A stretch of DNA of 5,020 nt from NCBI GenBank assembly GCA_902461025.1, contig CABPWC010000104.1, forward strand, positions 1 to 5,020, in the 5' to 3' direction. Source of the DNA: an uncultured Streptococcus sp. (GTDB lineage Bacteria; Bacillota; Bacilli; Lactobacillales; Streptococcaceae). The position numbers were made by a program, and so were the translations under genes. Below, one piece after another: positions 1 through 5,020 of the stretch (its first letter is position 1; the number at the start of each line of letters is the position of its first letter). Under the pieces are notes generated by a model. The model searched no databases, was not told where the DNA came from, and was given only the letters and a program-made list of their open reading frames with translations.

Positions 1-1172
1 CTGCTCAAGAAGGGGACTTGGTATTTGCCAATGAACCGATTGTTCAAGTGGAAGGACCTTTGGCGCAGTGTCAATTGGTTGAAACAGCCCTCTTGAACAT
101 CGTCAACTTTCAAACCTTGATTGCTACTAAGGCAGCTCGTATTCGTTCAGTCATTGATGATGAACCTTTGATGGAGTTTGGAACACGTCGTGCTCAAGAA
201 ATGGATGCGGCTATCTGGGGAACACGTGCGGCTGTTATTGGTGGTGCTAATGGAACCAGTAATGTCCGTGCAGGGAAACTCTTTGGCATCCCTGTTTTAG
301 GAACACATGCCCATGCCTTGGTTCAAGTCTATGGAAATGACTATCAGGCTTTCAAAGCTTATGCCTCAACTCACAAAAACTGTGTCTTCCTAGTGGATAC
401 CTACGATACTCTTCGTATCGGTGTTCCAGCAGCGATTCAGGTTGCGCGTGAACTTGGTAACAAGATTAATTTTCTTGGTGTCCGGATTGACTCTGGAGAT
501 ATCGCCTATATTTCTAAAAAAGTTCGTCAACAACTGGATGAGGCTGGATTTACAGATGCTAAGATCTATGCATCCAATGACCTTGATGAAAATACCATTC
601 TTAACCTCAAGATGCAAAAAGCTAAGATTGACGTATGGGGTGTAGGTACTAAGTTAATTACTGCTTATGACCAACCTGCTCTTGGCGCAGTCTATAAAAT
701 TGTGTCTATTGAAGATGAAAATGGTCAGATGCGCAACACCATCAAACTCTCTAGCAATGCTGAGAAGGTTTCGACACCAGGTAAGAAGCAAGTTTGGCGC
801 ATTACCAGTCGTGAAAAAGGGAAGTCAGAAGGTGACTACATTACTTATGATGGCGTAGATGTTGCTAGTATGACAGAAATCAAGATGTTCCATCCAACCT
901 ATACTTACATCAAGAAAACTGTCCGTAATTTTGATGCCGTTCCTCTCTTGGTGGACATCTTTAAGGACGGTAAGCTGGTCTATGATTTACCGAGTCTACC
1001 TGAGATTCAGTCCTATGCTCGTAAAGAATTTGATAAACTTTGGGACGAGTACAAACGTGTTCTGAACCCACAACATTATCCAGTAGACTTGGCACATGAT
1101 ATTTGGCAAGACAAGATGGACTTGATTGATAAGATGCGTAAGGAAGCTCTAGGCGAAGGAGAAGAAGAATGA
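1..1172 (+). CDS. pncB: Nicotinate phosphoribosyltransferase, 5' end cut off by window
   Basis: Joins nicotinate to PRPP, with ATP hydrolysis, to give nicotinate mononucleotide, the entry step of the Preiss-Handler route to NAD; cytoplasmic. The frame is open from base 3 (reading AQEGD...) to the TGA at 1170-1172, 389 codons. Family members of this long type have about 480-490 residues, so roughly 95-100 N-terminal residues lie left of the window; the TTG at 18 is internal and not a start. Visible family motifs are FGTRRAQ (from base 177), GTHAHA (300-317), DTYDT (396-410), the VRIDSGD strand (480-500) and the phosphate-binding GVGTKL loop (639-656). The C-terminal part is rich in charged residues and ends GEGEEE. 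The stop overlaps the nadE start (ATGA), so the two genes are surely co-transcribed and probably translationally coupled. The family call is firm; it comes from motifs and the nadE neighbour, not from a search. Confidence 0.95.
   Translation, partial: AQEGDLVFANEPIVQVEGPLAQCQLVETALLNIVNFQTLIATKAARIRSVIDDEPLMEFGTRRAQEMDAAIWGTRAAVIGGANGTSNVRAGKLFGIPVLGTHAHALVQVYGNDYQAFKAYASTHKNCVFLVDTYDTLRIGVPAAIQVARELGNKINFLGVRIDSGDIAYISKKVRQQLDEAGFTDAKIYASNDLDENTILNLKMQKAKIDVWGVGTKLITAYDQPALGAVYKIVSIEDENGQMRNTIKLSSNAEKVSTPGKKQVWRITSREKGKSEGDYITYDGVDVASMTEIKMFHPTYTYIKKTVRNFDAVPLLVDIFKDGKLVYDLPSLPEIQSYARKEFDKLWDEYKRVLNPQHYPVDLAHDIWQDKMDLIDKMRKEALGEGEEE
1156..1161 (+). promoter_or_regulatory. Ribosome binding site of nadE
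   Basis: AAGGAG lies 7 bases before the ATG at 1169, inside the last codons of pncB. It supports this ATG as the nadE start and lets ribosomes finishing pncB reload directly. Confidence 0.8.
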
Positions 1173-1993
1173 GTTTGCAAGAGACCATTATCCAACAATT
1201 AGGGGTTAAACCTGTCATTGATGCCCGAGAAGAAATCCGTCGTTCCATCGACTTTCTAAAAAGATATTTAAAGAAGCATCCATTCCTGAAAACCTTTGTA
1301 TTAGGTATTTCTGGAGGTCAAGACTCGACTTTAGCTGGGCGTCTTGCACAACTAGCTATGGAAGAAATGCGAGCTGAAACAGGAGATGATTCTTATCAAT
1401 TTATCGCTGTTCGCCTGCCTTACGGGGTGCAAGCTGACGAGGATGATGCTCAAAAAGCACTTGCTTTTATCCAGCCAGATGTGAGCTTGGTCGTTAATAT
1501 CAAGGACTCTGCAGATGCTATGACAGCAGCAGTTGAAGCAACAGGTAGTCCTGTTTCAGATTTCAACAAGGGGAATATCAAGGCTCGTAGTCGTATGATT
1601 GCCCAATATGCCCTTGCGGGTGCCTATAGCGGAGCAGTTATTGGTACTGACCATGCTGCAGAAAATGTCACAGGTTTCTTTACCAAGTTTGGTGACGGTG
1701 GTGCAGATATTCTCCCACTTTATCGCCTCAATAAACGCCAAGGGAAACAACTCTTGAAGGAACTTGGAGCTGATCCAGCACTTTATGAAAAAGTTCCAAC
1801 AGCAGATTTGGAAGAAGAAAAACCAGGTATTGCAGATGAAGTAGCCTTGGGAGTCACTTACAATCAAATCGATGATTACCTCGAAGGTAAGCAAGTAAAC
1901 CCAGAAGCGCAAGCAACCATTGAAAAATGGTGGCATAAAGGCCAACACAAACGCCACCTACCAATCACCGTGTTTGATACGTTTTGGGAGTGA
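1169..1993 (+). CDS. nadE: Ammonia-dependent NAD+ synthetase
   Basis: Amidates deamido-NAD to NAD using ATP and ammonia, the last step of NAD synthesis; a cytoplasmic homodimer in the characterised family. The protein has 274 residues, the usual size for the stand-alone NadE type, and lacks the N-terminal nitrilase-like glutaminase domain of the long type, so free ammonia is the expected nitrogen donor. The PP-loop SGGQDST sits at residues 48-54, followed by KGNIKARSRM near 134-143, GTDHAAE at 159-165 and KFGDGGAD at 173-180, all expected ATP or substrate-contact segments. The C-terminal tail KRHLPITVFDTFWE looks like a complete family ending. The ATG start is set by an AAGGAG site 7 bases upstream and the overlap with the pncB stop. 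The TGA stop (1991-1993) falls in the left arm of the structured repeat that follows. With pncB it forms a two-gene NAD salvage unit; NadD must be encoded elsewhere. Confidence 0.97.
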   Translation: MSLQETIIQQLGVKPVIDAREEIRRSIDFLKRYLKKHPFLKTFVLGISGGQDSTLAGRLAQLAMEEMRAETGDDSYQFIAVRLPYGVQADEDDAQKALAFIQPDVSLVVNIKDSADAMTAAVEATGSPVSDFNKGNIKARSRMIAQYALAGAYSGAVIGTDHAAENVTGFFTKFGDGGADILPLYRLNKRQGKQLLKELGADPALYEKVPTADLEEEKPGIADEVALGVTYNQIDDYLEGKQVNPEAQATIEKWWHKGQHKRHLPITVFDTFWE

Positions 1994-2105
1994 GACAGAA
2001 ATCGGTAACTCGAAGAGTTCGATTTCATAGTCTCACCCCCGCAAGGCTGACTAGGCTTGAAAAAGCTTGATAAAGCGTATTTCAAGTCAGACAGCTACTG
2101 CGTCA
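1990..2105 (+). repeat. Structured direct repeat, copy 1 (3' of nadE)
   Basis: This 116-bp segment recurs in the same orientation at 2832-2945. Two folded parts are visible. Hairpin I (1990-2036) pairs GTGAGAC with GTCTCAC, GAAATCG (1998-2004) with CGATTTC (2020-2026), and AACTC with GAGTT around a GAA loop. Part II (2040-2102) stacks CGCA/TGCG, GCTG (2046-2049)/CAGC (2092-2095), GGCTTGAAA (2054-2062)/TTTCAAGTC (2080-2088) and an inner GCTT-GATA-AAGC hairpin (2065-2076). Hairpin I is followed by a run of C, not T, so it is not a standard terminator. The nadE stop codon lies in the first stem. The segment should be transcribed as the nadE 3' untranslated region, ahead of the terminator at 2183-2207. 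It does not match the pneumococcal BOX or RUP elements as I remember them, though similar gene-end repeats seem to occur in viridans streptococci; I could not check this. Function unknown. Confidence 0.85.
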
Positions 2106-2182
2106 TGAAATTAGAGGAAACTGTTGTTTTCTCAATGTTTATGAGTAAAGTGTTTTTACCCCGAGTCTGAAAATACAAAAGC

Positions 2183-2207
2183 GAAGAAGGTCCGGAGGAC
2201 CTTTTTC
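2183..2207 (+). terminator. Intrinsic terminator of pncB-nadE
   Basis: An 11-bp stem with a GGA loop: AAGGTCC (2187-2193) pairs with GGACCTT (2197-2203), extended outward by A/T pairs and one G-T pair, and the right side runs into TTTTT (2202-2206). It lies about 190 bases after the nadE stop, leaving the repeat inside the transcript. The only + strand genes before it in the window are pncB and nadE. Confidence 0.85.
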
Positions 2208-2270
2208 ACTTTATAACTTGAAATAGGGGACTGAGATAGGTCAATGCAAGTTTGAGCCCATCCATAAAAT

Positions 2271-2280
2271 AGAAAGAGAG
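2271..2280 (+). promoter_or_regulatory. Probable weak ribosome binding site of the GNAT gene
   Basis: The purine run AGAAAGAGAG ends 8 bases before the ATG at 2289. It lacks a full AGGAG, in contrast to the strong sites of nadE and gatD, so modest translation is expected. Confidence 0.5.
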
Positions 2281-2288
2281 TTAGCATC

Positions 2289-2840
2289 ATGAAAGAACTA
2301 GGTACACAACCTATAGAAACTGAACGATTGATTTTGAGGAGATTTGTAAAAAATGACGCTCAAGCCATGTTTGATAATTGGGCTTCACGCTCAGAAAATC
2401 TAACTTATGTGACTTGGAATCCACACTTGAATGTTGAACAGACTCGAAATTCTATAGGCAATTGGGTTAAATCCTATGACGAGCCAGATTATTACAAATG
2501 GGCCATTTGTCTCAAAGAAAATCCAGACCATGTCATTGGAGATATTAGTCTTGTAGGTGTGCATAAAGAAAACTCTAGCTGTGAGATTGGTTATATCTTA
2601 GGGATGGACTACTGGGGACGAGGACTCATGACAGAAGCCTTGAAGGCAGTTTTATCATACTGTCTAGATGAGATTGGATTTGAAGAGGTTGATGCTTGCT
2701 ATGTAAGTCTAAATCCTGCATCTGGTCGTGTTATGGAAAAGGCTGGAATGACTTTTTGGAAGACAATTCCAGATGGTGTGAAACGAAAAGGATATATAGC
2801 GGATAAAATTTATTATCAAATCAAAAAGGCGGTGGGATAG
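2289..2840 (+). CDS. GNAT-family N-acetyltransferase, RimJ/RimL type
   Basis: Predicted to move an acetyl group from acetyl-CoA to an amine; the substrate cannot be told from sequence, since this family includes ribosomal protein N-terminal acetylases, antibiotic acetylases and many small-molecule enzymes. The protein has 183 residues, a full single GNAT domain. TERLILRRF at residues 11-19 is the typical opening of this subgroup; EIGYILG (99-105) followed by WGRGLMTEA (109-117) is motif A, the pyrophosphate-binding loop of acetyl-CoA; NPASGRVMEKAGM (142-154) is motif B. No signal peptide or membrane segment is seen. The gene stands alone, with the nadE terminator before it, its own terminator after it and a copy of the same repeat on each side. 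The second repeat begins within its last codons and supplies the final Val-Gly and the TAG stop. Six of its eight arginine codons are CGA, AGA or AGG, against three of twelve in nadE, which hints at an accessory or lately acquired gene. Confidence 0.88.
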   Translation: MKELGTQPIETERLILRRFVKNDAQAMFDNWASRSENLTYVTWNPHLNVEQTRNSIGNWVKSYDEPDYYKWAICLKENPDHVIGDISLVGVHKENSSCEIGYILGMDYWGRGLMTEALKAVLSYCLDEIGFEEVDACYVSLNPASGRVMEKAGMTFWKTIPDGVKRKGYIADKIYYQIKKAVG

Positions 2841-2945
2841 AAATCGTTAGACGAAGTTTCGATTTCGTTGTCTCACCCCCGCAAGGCTGACTAGGTTTGA
2901 AAAAGCTTGATAAAGCATCTTTCAAGCCAGACAGCTACTGCGTCA
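2832..2945 (+). repeat. Structured direct repeat, copy 2 (3' of the GNAT gene)
   Basis: Second copy of the repeat at 1990-2105, same orientation, 114 bp, with a 2-base length difference in the hairpin I loop. Hairpin I pairs GTGGGAT (2832-2838) with GTCTCAC (2870-2876) and GAAATCG (2840-2846) with CGATTTC (2860-2866). Over the 65 bases after hairpin I the copies differ at only four places. Two are in the main stem of part II, where one C-G pair becomes T-G and the neighbouring G-T pair becomes G-C, so pairing is kept. The other two are in the unpaired GTA segment, read here as ATC. In hairpin I, two A-T or C-G pairs of copy 1 become G-T and T-G. The GNAT stop TAG (2838-2840) lies in the left arm. 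The bidirectional terminator follows 15 bases after the repeat. Confidence 0.85.
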
Positions 2946-2960
2946 AAGCGTTAATACCAG

Positions 2961-2992
2961 AAAAGGACGAGATTTTATATCTCGTCCTTTTT
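2961..2992. terminator. Bidirectional terminator between GNAT gene and pepQ
   Basis: A 13-bp stem, AAAAGGACGAGAT (2961-2973) with ATCTCGTCCTTTT (2979-2991), around a TTTAT loop. On the + strand the right arm runs into five T; on the - strand the left arm gives four T. It lies between two convergent genes, 120 bases after the GNAT stop and 20 bases after the pepQ stop, and can serve both. Confidence 0.9.
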
Positions 2993-3011
2993 ATATTGTA
3001 TATCATTCAGC

Positions 3012-4094
3012 TTAATCAAAATAAAGCAAATCTTTGCTGGTACTTGTAAAGAGATCAAAGCCATCCTTAGTGACAACACCGCAGTCTTCGATACGAACAC
3101 CGACTTTACCAGGGATGTAGATACCAGGCTCAACTGAGAAGCACATGCCTTCTTCGATAACCATGTCGTTTCCTTCCATGATGGATGGGAATTCGTGGAC
3201 ATCCATACCGATACCGTGACCGAGACGGTGGTTGAAGTACTCACCGTAGCCAGCTTTTTCGATTACTTCACGAGCCGCACGGTCTACTTCATGAGCTGTC
3301 ACACCAGGTTTGATAAAGTCAAGGGCAGCTTGTTGGGCTTCCAGAGTCAAGTTGTAAATATCTTTCTTGAACTGGTCAGGTTTACCAACAGCGACTGTAC
3401 GAGTCATATCTGATGCATAACCATTAACCATCACACCGAGGTCAAAGAGGAGAAGGGCATTGTTTTCGACCTTGTTGGCTCCAGGAATACCATGTGGATT
3501 TGCAGCGTTATCACCTGTCAAAACCATAGTATCAAAACTCATTTCATAGCCTTCGCGTTTCATGGCAAAATCAATCTGTGCGATAATATCAGTTTCAGTA
3601 TTATCAAGAGAGATATTGTCAAAACCAACTTTGACAGACTTGTCTGCATAGACACCTGCTACCATCATCTTTTGCACTTCGTCAGCTGACTTGATCAAGC
3701 GCATACGCTGGATCAGTGGAGTCAAGTTTTCAAACTCAGCAGTTTCAAAGACAGTTTTCAAACCGTGATATTTAGTCAAGATGAGGTTGTCAAACTCAAC
3801 TGCGACACGTTTGAAATCAAGTTGTGGCAAGGCGTTTTGGATTTTTTTCCAAGGGTTTTCAGAGTCTACATAACCAACAACTGGGAATGAAACAGTGCTA
3901 GTTGCTCGCTCAACTTCAAGGGCTGGGACAAAGAGAAGTGGTTCCTGGTCTCCAAGGACAAAGAGGAACATTTGGCGTTCGTGTGGATCACTGTAAAAAC
4001 CAGTGAGGTAATTGATAGTGACGGGGTCAGATACGACTGCGACGTCTAACTTTTCAGATTCGAGATATGTTACAATTTGTTGTAATTTAGACAT
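3012..4094 (-). CDS. pepQ: Xaa-Pro dipeptidase (prolidase), M24B family
   Basis: Cytoplasmic metallopeptidase that splits dipeptides with C-terminal proline, the last step in using proline-rich peptides taken up from outside. It has 360 residues, typical for lactic-acid-bacterial PepQ. Residues 1 to about 125 form the creatinase-like N-terminal domain (with NYLTGFYSDPHERQ at 28-41), and about 130-360 the pita-bread catalytic domain. All five metal ligands are present: D218 (LFDLG), D229 (ASDMTR), H293 (LGHGIGMD), E322 (VEPGIY) and E336 (VRIED); H300 in DVHE and H201 in NPHG are the expected additional active-site histidines. No signal peptide. The start ATG has AGAAGG 6 bases upstream. It lies downstream of gatD in the same direction, but a terminator separates them, so it probably has its own promoter in 4095-4168. 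PepQ is favoured over PepP or other M24B peptidases by length and overall likeness, which sequence alone does not fully prove. Confidence 0.93.
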   Translation of the reverse strand: MSKLQQIVTYLESEKLDVAVVSDPVTINYLTGFYSDPHERQMFLFVLGDQEPLLFVPALEVERATSTVSFPVVGYVDSENPWKKIQNALPQLDFKRVAVEFDNLILTKYHGLKTVFETAEFENLTPLIQRMRLIKSADEVQKMMVAGVYADKSVKVGFDNISLDNTETDIIAQIDFAMKREGYEMSFDTMVLTGDNAANPHGIPGANKVENNALLLFDLGVMVNGYASDMTRTVAVGKPDQFKKDIYNLTLEAQQAALDFIKPGVTAHEVDRAAREVIEKAGYGEYFNHRLGHGIGMDVHEFPSIMEGNDMVIEEGMCFSVEPGIYIPGKVGVRIEDCGVVTKDGFDLFTSTSKDLLYFD

Positions 4095-4100
4095 ATGTTA

Positions 4101-4106
4101 CCTTCT
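4101..4106 (-). promoter_or_regulatory. Ribosome binding site of pepQ
   Basis: On the - strand AGAAGG sits 6 bases before the ATG ending at 4094, within a purine-rich run (AGAAAGAAGG). It supports the chosen start. Confidence 0.7.
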
Positions 4107-4168
4107 TTCTACCCCTCTATTTTTGCAAAAAATAGTAGAAAATGCAAGAGAGAAGGGGAAAAGAGTCT

Positions 4169-4202
4169 AAAAAAATTCCAACAGCTAATAGCATGTTGGA
4201 AT
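4169..4202 (-). terminator. Intrinsic terminator of gatD
   Basis: On the - strand ATTCCAACA (4202-4194) pairs with TGTTGGAAT (4183-4175), extended inward by GC/GC after a single-base bulge, and is followed by seven T (4175-4169). It begins 8 bases after the gatD stop and sets pepQ apart as a separate transcription unit. Confidence 0.92.
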
Positions 4203-4209
4203 AGAAAAT

Positions 4210-4992
4210 TTAGTTGAATTCTGCCTTACTTTTCACATCGCTGTATTCTTCAGCAACTTCTTGGCTAAGAATATCCTCATAAGCTGGCAGAACAATGTCC
4301 TGACCATATTTTTTCTTGAGTGCAGTAGTGACCAAGCGATAGGCTAGATTGGCATTACGAGAAAGGATAGGTCCGTGGAAATAAGAACCGAAAACATTTT
4401 TATAGTGAACACCTTCACCGACCTTTTCTTCGTTGTTTCCATTTCCGTAAACAACCTGACCGAGTGGTTTTTGGTCATCTGAGAGGAAGGTACGGCCTTG
4501 GTGGTTCTCAAAGCCATAGTAGGTTTCATCGAATTCTTCATTATGAATTTTAATGTCCCCAATAAAGCGGTTGTTAGTTTGATTGAGAGTGTAGTGTCCC
4601 ATGACACCCAAGCCTTCGATACGTCTTCCAGAAGCTTCGATATAGTATTGTCCCAACAGTTGGAAGCCACCACAGATAGCAAGGACAACACCATCATTTT
4701 GGATAAAGTTATCGATGTTTTCTTTTTTAGCAGGCAAATCACCAGCAATGATACTTTGTTCAAAGTCTTGACCACCACCGAAAAAGGCGATGTCGTAGTG
4801 ATTTTCGTCGAAATCATCATGAAGTGAAACGATGTCAACTGTTACATGGGCCCCAAGTTTTTCAGCTACGTACTTGAGCATGAGGATATTCCCATTATCT
4901 CCGTAGGTATTCATGAGGTTACCATAGAGGTGGGCGATATTTAGCTGGTAAGGATAGTTGCCGTTTTTTGAGGAAAGTGAAGTATAAACCAT
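4210..4992 (-). CDS. gatD: Lipid II isoglutaminyl synthase, glutamine amidotransferase subunit GatD
   Basis: GatD releases ammonia from glutamine and passes it to MurT, which amidates the alpha-carboxyl of D-glutamate in the lipid II stem peptide to D-isoglutamine; this happens at the inner face of the membrane and is needed for normal cross-linking in streptococci. The protein has 260 residues, a single CobB/CobQ-type class I amidotransferase domain. FFGGGQDFEQS (70-80) leads to the nucleophile elbow AICGGFQ with the predicted catalytic C107, and GSYFHGP carries the predicted catalytic H206. HLYGNLMNTYGDNGN (21-35) is the typical N-terminal motif of this subgroup. The third triad member of ordinary amidotransferases is not obvious, which fits what is known of GatD. 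The start has AAAGGAG 8 bases upstream. Older annotation often calls such genes cobyric acid synthase-like; there is no cobalamin context here. Its partner murT probably ends at the right edge. Confidence 0.95.
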   Translation of the reverse strand: MVYTSLSSKNGNYPYQLNIAHLYGNLMNTYGDNGNILMLKYVAEKLGAHVTVDIVSLHDDFDENHYDIAFFGGGQDFEQSIIAGDLPAKKENIDNFIQNDGVVLAICGGFQLLGQYYIEASGRRIEGLGVMGHYTLNQTNNRFIGDIKIHNEEFDETYYGFENHQGRTFLSDDQKPLGQVVYGNGNNEEKVGEGVHYKNVFGSYFHGPILSRNANLAYRLVTTALKKKYGQDIVLPAYEDILSQEVAEEYSDVKSKAEFN

Positions 4993-5020
4993 TAGTTCAT
5001 CTCCTTTCTAACAAGCTGAC
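4992..5020 (-). CDS. murT: Probable 3' end of murT (last 8 codons), cut off by window
   Basis: On the - strand one frame is open from the window edge and reads QLVRKEMN before TAA at 4994-4992, whose last A is also the first base of the gatD ATG (TAATG). In known Gram-positive genomes murT lies directly upstream of gatD, so a gene end is expected here. A second frame reads SLLERR and stops at TGA a few bases earlier, so the frame choice is not certain; the third frame is closed by TAG. Only 29 bases are visible, and the name rests on gene order rather than on protein likeness. Confidence 0.45.
5001..5007 (-). promoter_or_regulatory. Ribosome binding site of gatD
   Basis: AAAGGAG on the - strand, 8 bases before the ATG at 4992-4990. 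It would lie within the last codons of the upstream gene, giving tight coupling of the MurT and GatD subunits. Confidence 0.8.

Larger units (their letters stand above)
2106..2288. other. Intergenic stretch between repeat copy 1 and the GNAT gene
   Basis: No gene is seen here. From 2113 to 2160 there are small overlapping inverted repeats: GAGGAAA (2114-2120) with TTTTCTC (2127-2133), CTCA (2131-2134) with TGAG (2141-2144), and GTAAA with TTTAC up to 2159. The intrinsic terminator of nadE follows at 2183-2207. The last 80 bases must hold the GNAT promoter, but no strong one stands out: TAAAAT at 2265-2270 could be a -10 box, without a good -35 at the right distance, and TTGAAA at 2218-2223 lacks a convincing -10 partner. 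Confidence 0.6.

Noticed and set aside
18..20. TTG as a start codon for pncB
   Set aside because: The frame stays open to the window edge with family-like residues (AQEGD) before it, and the protein would lack about 100 conserved N-terminal residues. The gene is cut by the window instead.
1990..2036. Hairpin I of repeat copy 1 as the nadE terminator
   Set aside because: It is followed by a C run, not a T run, and a proper stem with TTTTT lies further on at 2183-2207.
1556..2085. Reverse-strand open frames across the nadE end and the repeat
   Set aside because: They lie antisense to a clear nadE, have low-complexity or Cys/Phe-rich translations, and have no ribosome site; they are shadows.
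1990..2945. Repeat pair as a CRISPR array, IS ends or BOX/RUP element
   Set aside because: There are only two long copies with a gene between, no transposase, and the copies are direct rather than inverted. The sequence does not match BOX or RUP as I remember them, although I could not run a comparison.
2975..3244. 89-codon - strand frame across the pepQ end
   Set aside because: It is a frame-shifted reading of pepQ that runs into the terminator; the Ser/Val-rich translation is not protein-like.
4095..4168. CcpA (cre) or CodY site upstream of pepQ
   Set aside because: The region was read for both consensus patterns and no convincing match was found; the AT-rich palindrome there does not fit either.
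4344..4838. 164-codon - strand frame inside gatD
   Set aside because: It overlaps gatD in another frame on the same strand, has a Ser/Thr/Lys-rich composition with no motif, and the gatD frame has the full amidotransferase signature.
4210..4992. Cobyric acid synthase role for the amidotransferase
   Set aside because: The protein has only the glutaminase domain, there are no cobalamin genes around it, and the N-terminal motif and size fit GatD.

Overview
The window looks like a housekeeping stretch of a low-GC Gram-positive chromosome, most likely a mitis-group Streptococcus (S. mitis, S. oralis or S. pneumoniae kind). This rests on protein character, AAGGAG-type ribosome sites, an ammonia-only NAD synthetase, a PepQ-type prolidase and a GatD of the MurT/GatD pair. 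The species was not tested.

Left part, + strand (1-1993): the 3' four fifths of pncB (nicotinate phosphoribosyltransferase) overlaps nadE (NAD synthetase) by an ATGA junction. Together they supply the first and last steps of making NAD from nicotinate; the middle enzyme, NadD, is not in the window. Middle part (1990-3000): a single GNAT acetyltransferase gene of the RimJ/RimL type lies between two direct copies of a structured repeat of about 115 bp (1990-2105 and 2832-2945). Each copy begins at the 3' end of a gene, carries that gene's stop codon in its first stem, and is followed by a separate intrinsic terminator.

Right part, - strand (3012-5020): pepQ (Xaa-Pro dipeptidase) reads leftwards toward the GNAT gene, and the two share a bidirectional terminator at 2961-2992. 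Upstream of pepQ is gatD (glutamine amidotransferase subunit of lipid II isoglutaminyl synthase), closed by its own terminator at 4169-4202. The right edge probably holds the last codons of murT, whose stop appears to overlap the gatD start (TAATG).

No phage, IS, CRISPR or defence genes are visible. The coding genes belong to known families. The part not explained by standard annotation is the repeat pair: both copies fold into the same two-domain structure, and nearly all arm differences between them keep base pairing, which suggests an RNA-level role or a mobile structured element. The GNAT gene between them has an arginine codon pattern unlike nadE and may be an accessory insert.
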